Notes under the pieces: generated by a model
Told to the model about the DNA's origin: nothing
Database searches by the model: none
What the model saw: only the letters and a program-made list of their open reading frames with translations
Assembly (NCBI GenBank): GCA_009782865.1
Contig: WRIF01000078.1
Coordinates: 1 to 7,154 of the forward strand
Length of the DNA stretch: 7,154 bases
Origin: Promicromonosporaceae bacterium
Lineage (GTDB): Bacteria; Actinomycetota; Actinomycetes; Actinomycetales; Cellulomonadaceae
Direction: 5' to 3'
In this document: positions 1 through 5,547 of the stretch, piece after piece
Layout of the letters: every line of letters begins with the position of its first letter
Numbering within the stretch: position 1 is the stretch's first letter
Translations under genes and position numbers: made by a program

Positions 1-74
1 CCCCCACGACGGGAGGGAGGCCGCATAGCGGCGAGCCGATCCCACCCATGGGGGCCGATCTCGCGGATAAGGGG
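1..74. other. Left edge, downstream of uppS, no gene assigned
   Basis: No coding region can be supported here. A short hairpin lies at 20-32 (GCCGC, loop ATA, GCGGC) and could act as a weak end signal for uppS, which reads leftwards, but it has only 5 bp and no T-run. In the + direction, one frame open from the left edge ends at a TAG at 26-28. That could be the tail of a gene outside the window, but 8 codons are too few to judge. Confidence 0.3.
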
Positions 75-887
75 CTAGCGACCGAGGCGGCGTTCGCGGC
101 GCGTGAAGTCGCGCAGGGCGCGCAGGAAGTCGACCCGGCGGAAGTCGGGCCAAAACACCTCACAAAAGTACAGCTCGGAGTGCGCGGCCTGCCACATCAG
201 GAAGCCGCCGATGCGCTGTTCCCCCGAGGTGCGGATCACCAACTCCGGGTCGGGCTGCCCGGCGGTGTACAGGTGAGCCGCGATGTCGGCGGTGTCGATA
301 CTGGCGGCCACCTCGGCCAGGGTGTCCCCGGCGGCGGCCCGCTCGGTGAGGTACTCGCGAACCGCGTCGGCGATCTCGTCGCGCCCGCCGTACCCGACGG
401 CAATGTTCACCTCGAGGCCGGCGACGGACTCGGTGCGGGCGGCGGCCGCCTTCAGGGACGCGGCCAGCGCCGCGGGAAGCAGTTCCAGCCGCCCGACGAT
501 GCGCAACCGCCAACGGCCGTCGGCGGCAAGTTCCTGCACGGTATCGGAGATGATGCTCATCAGGTCGTCCAACTCGGCAGACTCGCGCGAGAGGTTGTCG
601 GTGGAGAGCATCCAGAGGGTTACCACCTCGATGCCGCCGAGCCGGGCGGCGGCCCCCGCCCCGACGCGGGCCTGCGGGCCCCACTCCTCGGCCCAGCCGA
701 GGAACTCGACAATCTTGTCGGCGCCCCGGCGATGGCCGGTGGCGGCCGGCTCCCCGAAACTCTTCGCCCAGCGACGGTTACCATCCAGGATCACGCCAAT
801 GTGCCGCGGCAACCGGGCAGGCGGCGCCAGGAAGGCCGCCAAGCGCCTACGCTCGTAGACGCGATAGACAAACCGAGGCATCCGCAC
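75..887 (-). CDS. uppS: Short-chain cis-isoprenyl diphosphate synthase (UPP synthase family)
   Basis: Condenses isopentenyl diphosphate onto an allylic diphosphate in cis configuration, feeding the polyprenyl phosphate carriers used for cell wall assembly. The 270-residue protein has all the family blocks: HIGVILDGNRRWA at 29-41 with catalytic Asp35, GHRRGADKI at 51-59, TLWMLSTDNLSR at 90-101, NIAVGYGGRDEI at 161-172, and PDPELVIRTSGEQR at 212-225 followed by FLMWQ at 229-233 and Glu238. Its N-terminus and end (VDFLRALRDFTRR) look most like M. tuberculosis Rv1086, which makes Z,E-farnesyl diphosphate, so it may be a short-chain enzyme rather than undecaprenyl synthase. Two oddities: about 15 extra residues at 71-85, and Gly227 where the family has an IPP-binding Ser. 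Start: GTG at 887 lies exactly 6 nt after TACTGT (leaderless geometry). ATG at 881, 8 nt after a weak TAGG, is the alternative. Divergent from trhA. Confidence 0.93.
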   Translation of the reverse strand: MRMPRFVYRVYERRRLAAFLAPPARLPRHIGVILDGNRRWAKSFGEPAATGHRRGADKIVEFLGWAEEWGPQARVGAGAAARLGGIEVVTLWMLSTDNLSRESAELDDLMSIISDTVQELAADGRWRLRIVGRLELLPAALAASLKAAAARTESVAGLEVNIAVGYGGRDEIADAVREYLTERAAAGDTLAEVAASIDTADIAAHLYTAGQPDPELVIRTSGEQRIGGFLMWQAAHSELYFCEVFWPDFRRVDFLRALRDFTRRERRLGR

Positions 888-893
888 GGCCTA

Positions 894-899
894 ACAGTA
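894..899 (-). promoter_or_regulatory. uppS -10 element, leaderless geometry
   Basis: On the minus strand TACTGT (matches TAnnnT) is followed by six bases (TAGGCC) and then the GTG start at 887. This places the expected transcription start on the first base of the codon. No good -35 is visible 17-18 bp further upstream, which is common in actinomycete promoters. Confidence 0.5.
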
Positions 900-922
900 C
901 CGGCCAGGGACTTGGCCGAAAT

Positions 923-952
923 CCTACGGTAGCGTAACCTACGGAAGCGTAA
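923..952. repeat. Tandem 15-bp operator-like repeat (two TACG-N4-CGTA palindromes)
   Basis: Two abutting 15-bp units, CCTACGGTAGCGTAA (923-937) and CCTACGGAAGCGTAA (938-952), differ at one base. Each contains an imperfect palindrome with arms TACG and CGTA around four bases. The pair lies between the divergent uppS and trhA genes, just upstream of the uppS -35 region (about 917-922) and overlapping TAnnnT hexamers that could serve trhA (TAACCT 935-940, TAAGTT 950-955). This is the layout of a repressor-type operator, plausibly for a TetR-like dimer. The regulator is not in the window and its identity is not known from the sequence. Confidence 0.6.
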
Positions 953-955
953 GTT
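950..955 (+). promoter_or_regulatory. Possible trhA -10 element
   Basis: TAAGTT fits TAnnnT and overlaps the end of the second operator-like unit, so a protein bound there would block it. Transcription would begin near 962 and leave a leader of about 80 nt before trhA. No -35 match is seen. TAACCT at 935-940 is an equally possible alternative. Confidence 0.25.
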
Positions 956-1027
956 GATTTTCGACGACGTTCTCTCCCGAATCGCCGTCAAGTGTTCGAT
1001 CCTGCAATGGCGTCCCTTCCCACCCCT

Positions 1028-1031
1028 GGAG
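1028..1031 (+). promoter_or_regulatory. trhA ribosome binding site
   Basis: GGAG ends 10 nt before the ATG at 1042. The spacing is slightly long but usable, and there is no TAnnnT at leaderless distance from this start. Confidence 0.5.
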
Positions 1032-1041
1032 CACCGCGTCC

Positions 1042-1803
1042 ATGAACACCTCCCCGGCCTCCCCCCGCCGCAGCGCCAGCCCGCCATCGTCCGGCCCCAG
1101 CACCAACCCGCCTGACTCGCGCGACGAACTCGCCATCAACGACCCGTTCTACCAGGCGGTCGCCACGCTCGTTAAGCCCAAGTGGCGCGGCTGGATTCAC
1201 GCGGTCGCCACCCCGCTGGCCCTCGCCTCCTCAATAGTGCTCATCACCCTGTCCCCCCCGGTGGCCGGCCGCCTGGCCGCCGTCGTCTTCATGGTGACCT
1301 CGCTCCTGCTCTTCGGCACCTCCGCGGTGTATCACCGAGGCAACTGGTCTCCGCGCGTAAAGACGTTCCTGCGCCGGTGGGATCACTCGAACATCTTCTT
1401 GATTATCGCCGGGACCTACACGCCGCTGGCCGTGCTGCTCCTCGACCCGGGCCCCGCCCGCACCATGCTGCTGATTGTCTGGATCGGGGCGGCGGCGGGC
1501 GTGCTCGCGCGCGTGTTCTGGACCAACGCCCCGCGCTGGTTCTATGTGCCGGTCTACCTGGCCCTCGGCTGGGTGGCCGTTGGATACATGGGGCCGCTGT
1601 GGCGCTCGGGCGGGCCGGCGATCGTCTGGCTGGTGATGTCCGGTGGCATCTGTTACACCCTGGGCGCGATCATCTACGGGCTGAAGTTCCCGCTCAAGGA
1701 GGCCAAGCGGTTCGGCTTCCACGAAATCTTCCACGTCTTCACCGTGCTGGGGTATGCCTGCCACACGGTGGCCATCTTCCTGGCCGCCACGCGGCGCGGC
1801 TGA
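1042..1803 (+). CDS. trhA: Hemolysin III / TrhA family membrane protein (PAQR superfamily)
   Basis: Seven-helix inner membrane protein of the hemolysin III family, related to eukaryotic PAQR receptors. Bacterial members are linked to membrane energetics and lipid homeostasis, and haemolysis itself is unproven for most. Family signatures are all present: KPKWRGWIH at 45-53, SAVYHRGNW at 94-102, RRWDHSNIFLIIAGTYTP at 111-128, GGICYTLGAIIYG at 201-213, and FGFHEIFHVF at 224-233. His98, Asp114, His227 and His231 are the expected metal-site residues. Helices fall near 52-70, 77-95, 117-134, 142-160, 166-183, 193-213 and 230-249. The first 28 residues are Pro/Ser-rich and probably disordered in the cytoplasm. 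Start: ATG at 1042, with GGAG at 1028-1031 ten bases upstream. The next Met is inside the second helix. Divergent from uppS, convergent with mca. Confidence 0.93.
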   Translation: MNTSPASPRRSASPPSSGPSTNPPDSRDELAINDPFYQAVATLVKPKWRGWIHAVATPLALASSIVLITLSPPVAGRLAAVVFMVTSLLLFGTSAVYHRGNWSPRVKTFLRRWDHSNIFLIIAGTYTPLAVLLLDPGPARTMLLIVWIGAAAGVLARVFWTNAPRWFYVPVYLALGWVAVGYMGPLWRSGGPAIVWLVMSGGICYTLGAIIYGLKFPLKEAKRFGFHEIFHVFTVLGYACHTVAIFLAATRRG

Positions 1804-1824
1804 GCCCGGCACCCCGCCGCGCCG
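1792..1824. terminator. GC hairpin between convergent trhA and mca
   Basis: CGGCGCGGC (1792-1800) and GCCGCGCCG (1816-1824) form a perfect 9-bp stem around a 15-nt loop that contains the trhA stop codon. A competing 6-bp stem (CCCGGC 1805-1810 with GCCGGG 1821-1826) is also possible. There is no T-run on either side. Its place between two gene ends makes a bidirectional terminator likely. Confidence 0.45.
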
Positions 1825-1833
1825 GGAGGATGG

Positions 1834-2841
1834 CTACGCGGGGGTGATGCCGGCAAACAGGTCAGACTCGATCTCCTGGCCGACGGGCACCCGAGAGGCG
1901 CCGAGCTCGTACTCATCCCACGGCCACACCTCGGCCTCCAGGTCGCGGGGAACGGCAAAGAAGAAGCCATCCGGATCGACCTGAGAACGATGGGCCCGCA
2001 GCGCGGCGTCGCGGGCCGGGAAGTAATCGACGCTGCGAATCAGCGCGGTCACGGGACGCTCCGGGGCATCGCCAGCCTCCCGTGAGGCCAGCCAGTCCCC
2101 GAAGGGACTCTCGAGGCCGCGCGCCTGCATCGCCGTGTGGATCGCCCGCAGCCGCGCGGTGGAAAAGCCGTGGTTGTAGTACAGCTTGAGCGGCTCCCAG
2201 GCGGGCGCCCCGCCGGGGATGACGTAGCGCGACGGGTCCCCCGCCGCCCGCCACGCCTCCCAGGTCACCGCATGGGTGTAGACGTGATCGGGGTGGGGAT
2301 ACCCACCGAAGTGGTCGTAGGTGGTGATGACGTGCGGGCGGAAGCGTCGCACCGCCTCCACCAGGGGCGCGGCCGCCACCTGCAGCGGCACCAGCGCGAA
2401 CGCATCCGCCGGCAGGGGCCGGTCCCAGACGTCGGCCAGGCCCGCCACCCCGCCCTCGACCTCACCCTCCTGCGGGTAGGCCTGCTCGAGGTCCAGGCCT
2501 GGGCGCGGTTCGGCATACCCTGAGTCGGTCCAACCCAGGTAGAGGTGCTGGACCCCCAGGGCGGCGGCCGCCGCAGCCATCTCCAGCTCACGCACGGCCC
2601 GCTTCGATTCCAGCGAGTCGAACGCCATGCCCGCCGGGGGCCGATAGCCCTCGTAGAGCACATCCCCGCGCTCCCCGCCGGTACAGGTCACCACCAGCAC
2701 CTCGGCCCCGGTGTCGGCATACATGGCGGTGGTGGCCGCCCCCTTGGAGGCCTCGTCGTCGGGGTGGGCGTGGACGGCCAGCAGGCGGAGGCGGCCAGGC
2801 GTGCCCAGCGGCGCGCGGGATGCTCCAGGCGAAATGGACAA
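1834..2841 (-). CDS. mca: Mycothiol S-conjugate amidase
   Basis: Cytosolic zinc amidase. It cleaves mycothiol conjugates of electrophiles and drugs into a mercapturic acid, which is exported, and GlcN-inositol, which is recycled into mycothiol. The LmbE/PIG-L fold signatures are clear: AVHAHPDDEASKG at 22-34 (His26 and Asp29 zinc ligands, Asp28 general base), TCTGGERGDVL at 52-62, and GGYPHPDHVYTH at 179-190 (His186 zinc ligand, His183 catalytic). LKLYYNHGFS (219-228), the ALRAHRSQVDP block (280-290) and the ending LFAGI match Mca rather than the deacetylase MshB. At 335 residues it is longer than M. tuberculosis Mca (288 from memory), through an N-terminal extension and an acidic insert near 110-140. 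Start: TTG at 2841, chosen because GGAGGG sits 6 nt upstream. Divergent from greA. Confidence 0.95.
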   Translation of the reverse strand: MSISPGASRAPLGTPGRLRLLAVHAHPDDEASKGAATTAMYADTGAEVLVVTCTGGERGDVLYEGYRPPAGMAFDSLESKRAVRELEMAAAAAALGVQHLYLGWTDSGYAEPRPGLDLEQAYPQEGEVEGGVAGLADVWDRPLPADAFALVPLQVAAAPLVEAVRRFRPHVITTYDHFGGYPHPDHVYTHAVTWEAWRAAGDPSRYVIPGGAPAWEPLKLYYNHGFSTARLRAIHTAMQARGLESPFGDWLASREAGDAPERPVTALIRSVDYFPARDAALRAHRSQVDPDGFFFAVPRDLEAEVWPWDEYELGASRVPVGQEIESDLFAGITPA

Positions 2842-2847
2842 GGTGAA

Positions 2848-2853
2848 CCCTCC
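2848..2853 (-). promoter_or_regulatory. mca ribosome binding site, fixes a TTG start
   Basis: On the minus strand GGAGGG is followed by six bases (TTCACC) and then TTG at 2841. This is the strongest Shine-Dalgarno match in the window and supports the rare TTG initiator. Confidence 0.7.
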
Positions 2854-2892
2854 GAAGGCGACAGCTCACGGATGTGGTCACGCCACCCTGGC

Positions 2893-2921
2893 TTGACCCC
2901 GGCTGCAGAGACGAGGATACT
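2893..2921 (+). promoter_or_regulatory. greA promoter (TTGACC-N17-GATACT)
   Basis: TTGACC at 2893-2898 and GATACT at 2916-2921 are separated by exactly 17 bp. This is the best match to a housekeeping sigma promoter in the window (5/6 and 4/6 to consensus). Transcription would start near 2928 and give greA a leader of about 75 nt. A second possible -10, TAGCAT at 2961-2966, has no -35. Confidence 0.55.
2914..2919 (-). promoter_or_regulatory. Possible mca -10 element
   Basis: TATCCT on the minus strand fits the actinomycete TAnnnT -10 and would give a leader of about 65 nt. A TTGCCC at 2945-2940 is 20 bp upstream, too far for a convincing -35. The hexamer overlaps the greA -10 on the other strand. 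Confidence 0.35.
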
Positions 2922-2934
2922 CATTGCCACACAC

Positions 2935-2959
2935 GCGCCGGGCAAGGGTTGTCCGGCGC
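2935..2959 (+). other. Strong RNA hairpin in greA leader
   Basis: GCGCCGGGCAA (2935-2945) can pair with TTGTCCGGCGC (2949-2959) over 11 bp with one G-U pair and a GGG loop. On the opposite strand the G-U pair becomes an A-C mismatch, so the structure is better as greA-sense RNA. It begins about 8 nt into the predicted transcript and is followed by TTAGCATT. It could be an attenuator, a 5' stabiliser or a pause/terminator hairpin. Confidence 0.55.
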
Positions 2960-2990
2960 TTAGCATTACTGGCCAAAATAGGCCCGATCC

Positions 2991-2996
2991 GAGGAA
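2991..2996 (+). promoter_or_regulatory. greA ribosome binding site, decides the start
   Basis: GAGGAA lies directly against the in-frame GTG at 2997 but 6 nt before the ATG at 3003. This makes the ATG the likely initiator and the GTG too close to be used. Confidence 0.65.
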
Positions 2997-3002
2997 GTGA
3001 CA

Positions 3003-3479
3003 ATGGCTGGCACCTGGCTGACCCAAGAGGCGTACGACCTGCTGACCGCCGAACTGGCGGACCTGAAGGGTCCGGTTCGCGCGGAAATCGTCGCCCGCAT
3101 CTCGCAGGCGCGCGACGAGGGCGACCTCAAGGAGAACGGGGGCTACCACGCCGCCCGCGAGGAGCAGGCCAAGAACGAGGCGCGCATCGTCGAACTCACC
3201 GAGAAGCTGCGCGACGTGCAGATCGGCACGCCCAAGGACGACGGCCTCATCGAGCCCGGCATGCTGGTGACCGTCGACCTGGCCGGTGACGACCTGACCT
3301 TCCTGCTCGGCTCCCGCGAGATGACCGATGTGGTCTCCGACGTCGACGTCTACTCCCCGCAGTCCGCGCTCGGCGCCGCCATCCTCGGCCACTCGGTGGG
3401 CGACACCGTGACCTACACCGCGCCGAACGGCAAGGACTTCCAGGTGCAGATCAGGCAGGCCAAGCCGTACTCCGGCTAG
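3003..3479 (+). CDS. greA: Transcription elongation factor GreA
   Basis: Binds the secondary channel of RNA polymerase and stimulates cleavage of the 3' RNA end in backtracked complexes, rescuing stalled elongation. With the ATG at 3003 the protein has 158 residues, the normal family length. Residues 5-75 form the antiparallel coiled coil. The tip motif ARDEGDLKENGGYHAAREEQ at 36-55 carries Asp41 and Glu44, the acidic pair that acts in the polymerase active site, at the same numbering as E. coli GreA. The C-terminal FKBP-like domain runs from about 80 to 155 with VYSPQSALGAAILGHSVGD at 116-134 and the family ending PNGKDFQVQI. The N-terminal TWLTQEAY is like the mycobacterial protein. It is transcribed alone: divergent from mca, and its stop is 7 nt from that of convergent ilvA. 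Confidence 0.97.
   Translation: MAGTWLTQEAYDLLTAELADLKGPVRAEIVARISQARDEGDLKENGGYHAAREEQAKNEARIVELTEKLRDVQIGTPKDDGLIEPGMLVTVDLAGDDLTFLLGSREMTDVVSDVDVYSPQSALGAAILGHSVGDTVTYTAPNGKDFQVQIRQAKPYSG
3463..3477 (+). terminator. Weak hairpin at the greA end
   Basis: AGCCG (3463-3467) and CGGCT (3473-3477) can form a 5-bp stem that overlaps the TAG stop, followed by the pyrimidine-rich AGCCCTTCCCT. A second 5-bp stem (CCGTC 3492-3496 with GACGG 3500-3504) lies in the ilvA tail. Neither is strong. Read-through between these convergent genes is possible. Confidence 0.25.
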
Positions 3480-3486
3480 CCCTTCC

Positions 3487-4701
3487 CTAGACCGTCACCG
3501 ACGGAGAGAACCCGGCCGCGGTCAGCGTCTCCAGGATCTCCTTGCAGTGGGCGGGGCCCCGCGCCTCCAGGTAGAGGGTGACCAGCGTCTCGAACATGCC
3601 GAGCGAGGCATCGGTGTGCGAGTGCTCCACGTCCTTGATGTTGGCGCCCACCAGCGCCAGGGCCTCGACCAGGCCGAGCAGGGCCCCCGGGCGGTCGTCC
3701 AGCAGCACCCGAATCTTCAGGTAGCGAGCGGCGGCGACCATGCCGGCCTGCAGCACGCGCATCATCAGCAGCGGGTCGATGTTCCCGCCGGAGATCACCG
3801 GCACGATGGTGCCGGGCATGCCCGAGGGGTCGGCCATCACCGCGGCCACGGCGGCGGCCCCGGCGGGCTCCACCACCTGCTTGCCGCGCTCCATCATCAA
3901 CAGCAGCGCCCGGGAAATCTGCTCATCGGGGACCGTGCGAACCTCCACCCCCAGGCGGGAGAGGATCTCGAACGTCACCTCGCCCGGGGTGCCGACCGCA
4001 ATGCCGTCGGCGATGGTCGGGCCGGGGCGGCGGGGCACGGGACGGCCGGCGGCCAGCGAGTCCGGGAACGAGGCCGCCGATTCGGCCTGCACCCCAATCA
4101 CATGCACCTGCGGCCAGACCTGGGCCAGCACCGTGGCCATGCCGGCCACCAGGCCGCCGCCGCCGAGGGGAATCACCACGGTGCCGACATTCGGCACCTG
4201 CTCGAGAATCTCCAGGGCCACCGTTCCCTGACCGGCCACGATGTCGGCATGGTCGAAGGGGTGGATGAGCACCCGGCCGGTCTCTTCGGCACACCGGCGG
4301 GCCGCGATTAGGGCGTCGTCGACGGACTCCCCTTCCAGGATCACCTCGGCCCCGTAGCCCTTGGTGGCGGCGATCTTGGGGAGGGCGGCATCCCGGGGCA
4401 TGTAGATCACCGAGGAAATGCCCAGGCGGGTGGCGGCATAGGCGACGCCTTGTGCGTGGTTGCCCGCGGAAGCGGCGACCACCCCGGCCGCCCGCTCGTC
4501 TGGGGAGAGGCGCGCGATGCGGTTGTACGCGCCCCGCACCTTGAAGGATCCAGCGCGCTGCAGATTTTCCAGCTTGCAGACCACATCAACCCCGGCCATC
4601 TCCGTCAGCGAGCGGATGGGCTGCACGGCGGTGCGCAGGGTCACGCCCTCCAACAGGCGAGCGGCCTCGCGAACGTCGTCGATGGTAACGGTGTGGCTCA
4701 C
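3487..4701 (-). CDS. ilvA: Threonine ammonia-lyase, single ACT domain
   Basis: PLP enzyme converting L-threonine to 2-oxobutanoate and ammonia, the entry step to isoleucine. The 404-residue protein has the fold-type II domain at about 5-320: KLENLQRAGSFKVRGA at 43-58 with Lys54 as the PLP Schiff base, SAGNHAQG at 78-85 in the substrate loop, PLGGGGL at 178-184 as the phosphate-binding loop, and SGGN at 304-307. A C-terminal ACT domain starts near 328 (LKIRVLLDDRPGALLGLVEA) and suggests allosteric control by an amino acid. This single-ACT form of about 400 residues is usual in actinomycetes, unlike the 514-residue, two-ACT IlvA of E. coli. It could be called tdcB-like, so the effector is uncertain. 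Start: GTG at 4701, with an in-frame stop four codons upstream and TAGGCT 6 nt before it (leaderless geometry). Confidence 0.94.
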   Translation of the reverse strand: MSHTVTIDDVREAARLLEGVTLRTAVQPIRSLTEMAGVDVVCKLENLQRAGSFKVRGAYNRIARLSPDERAAGVVAASAGNHAQGVAYAATRLGISSVIYMPRDAALPKIAATKGYGAEVILEGESVDDALIAARRCAEETGRVLIHPFDHADIVAGQGTVALEILEQVPNVGTVVIPLGGGGLVAGMATVLAQVWPQVHVIGVQAESAASFPDSLAAGRPVPRRPGPTIADGIAVGTPGEVTFEILSRLGVEVRTVPDEQISRALLLMMERGKQVVEPAGAAAVAAVMADPSGMPGTIVPVISGGNIDPLLMMRVLQAGMVAAARYLKIRVLLDDRPGALLGLVEALALVGANIKDVEHSHTDASLGMFETLVTLYLEARGPAHCKEILETLTAAGFSPSVTV

Positions 4702-4707
4702 GGCCTC

Positions 4708-4713
4708 AGCCTA
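4708..4713 (-). promoter_or_regulatory. ilvA -10 element, leaderless geometry
   Basis: On the minus strand TAGGCT is followed by GAGGCC and the GTG at 4701. The same pattern (TAGCCT, GAGGCA, ATG) precedes the transpeptidase gene. The GAGG is only 2 nt from the codon, too close for a normal ribosome binding site, so start-codon transcription is the better reading. Confidence 0.5.
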
Positions 4714-4797
4714 ATGGAGGCACGCCCATCGGCCGCGCCACCGGGCGAGGCCGCCGCGGCGAATGGGCCGTCGCGGGAAATAGGCCACCCGAGGAAA

Positions 4798-4803
4798 TAA
4801 GGT
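4798..4803 (+). promoter_or_regulatory. -10 element of the 4810 gene, leaderless geometry
   Basis: TAAGGT is followed by AGTGCC and the ATG at 4810. AAGG at 4799-4802, 7 nt from the ATG, could alternatively be a Shine-Dalgarno sequence, so this case is ambiguous. Confidence 0.4.
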
Positions 4804-4809
4804 AGTGCC

Positions 4810-5442
4810 ATGAACATCGACAGTTGCCTGCAGACCGCCGTTTCCGCCGCTGGGCTGTTGAGCGGCCACGAGACGGTGGCGGACGCCGTGGCCGACGAGC
4901 CGATCGAGCGCCTGGCCCACATGCTGCTCTTCTCGGAGATCCTCCCGGCCTTCCCGGAGTTCTGGCAGGGGGATGCCGCGCGGGCGGCCCTGACCAAGCG
5001 CGGGGAGGAGGCCTACCTGCGTCTGACCCAGCCCGACCACTCGGCCCGCCTGGCAGACCTGTCCGCCGGGCTCGTGGGACAGTTCCGCACCGAAAACCTC
5101 CCGGTGCTGCTGGCCGCCTGGCAGGCCGGCCGTCTCGCCGACGCCACCGTGTTCACCTTCACCACCCTCGCGTTCCTCTGCGCGCACCCGGTGGCCGGCT
5201 GGCAGCCCGGCTTGGGCGATCCCTTCCAGGCCGCCCTCGCCGCCCCGCCGGCACGCGACGCGGACGGCGAACTCGACTTCGAGGCCGTCACCGCCTGGCT
5301 GCGCGCCGCCATCGAGGACGCCGGCTTCTTCCCGGTTCACGACGACGCCTGGGCCGATCGCCTGGCGATGGAGGCGGCCGCCGCCTATCTCACGCTCGAC
5401 GCCGAGGGCATCACCGAGACCCTCGACTGGACGGTCTCATAG
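4810..5442 (+). CDS. Unrecognised 210-residue protein
   Basis: I do not recognise a family. Codon use matches the neighbours (G/C at nearly all third positions), and the reading frame is framed by a plausible start and a 3' hairpin, so the gene is very likely real. There is no signal peptide, no membrane segment and no repeat. The protein is acidic, alanine-rich and probably mostly helical. Notable stretches are RLAHMLLFSEILPAFPEFWQ at 34-53, QFRTENLPVLLAAWQAGRLAD at about 91-111, a hydrophobic FTFTTLAFLCAHP at 115-127 that includes one Cys and one His, and an acidic end. A cytosolic protein seems most likely. It is divergent from ilvA (108-nt gap) and in the same direction as the transpeptidase 111 nt downstream, but the hairpin between them argues against a tight operon. 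No function is inferred. Confidence 0.8.
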   Translation: MNIDSCLQTAVSAAGLLSGHETVADAVADEPIERLAHMLLFSEILPAFPEFWQGDAARAALTKRGEEAYLRLTQPDHSARLADLSAGLVGQFRTENLPVLLAAWQAGRLADATVFTFTTLAFLCAHPVAGWQPGLGDPFQAALAAPPARDADGELDFEAVTAWLRAAIEDAGFFPVHDDAWADRLAMEAAAAYLTLDAEGITETLDWTVS

Positions 5443-5477
5443 GCCCGTCCACCGCGTCCGCTGCCACGCACCGGCCC

Positions 5478-5512
5478 AGGCCAGCGACGCCGGAAGGGGG
5501 CACCGCTGGCCT
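5478..5512 (+). terminator. Terminator-like hairpin after the 4810 gene
   Basis: AGGCCAGCG (5478-5486) pairs perfectly with CGCTGGCCT (5504-5512), and GCC/GGC (5489-5491, 5499-5501) can extend the stem past a 2x2 internal loop. It starts 36 nt after the stop codon. No T-run follows, which is common for actinomycete terminators. It separates the unknown gene from the transpeptidase gene. Confidence 0.5.
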
Positions 5513-5541
5513 TCAGCGACGCGCCCTCTCGGCGGGGCCGG

Positions 5542-5547
5542 TAGCCT
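5542..5547 (+). promoter_or_regulatory. -10 element of the transpeptidase gene, leaderless geometry
   Basis: TAGCCT is followed by GAGGCA and the ATG at 5554, so transcription is expected to start on the A of ATG. The GAGG is only 2 nt from the codon and unlikely to serve as a ribosome binding site. Confidence 0.5.

Noticed and set aside
44..51. CCCATGGG palindrome as a regulatory site
   Set aside because: A single 8-bp GC palindrome is expected often in DNA of this composition, and nothing nearby needs an operator.
48..932. Long open frame on the + strand opposite the prenyltransferase (294 codons)
   Set aside because: It mirrors the G/C-biased codons of the real minus-strand gene. Its product has no recognisable domain, while the minus frame carries every UPP synthase motif.
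2997..2999. GTG at 2997 as greA start
   Set aside because: GAGGAA directly abuts it, leaving no spacer. ATG at 3003 has proper spacing and gives the standard GreA numbering.
2688..3392. Minus-strand frame of 234 codons spanning the mca-greA gap and greA
   Set aside because: It crosses a promoter region and lies antisense to an intact greA. Low-complexity product, no start signal.
3547..4311. Long open frames on the + strand within ilvA
   Set aside because: Antisense shadows rich in His/Gly/Arg with no domain. The opposite strand is a full PLP enzyme with all motifs.
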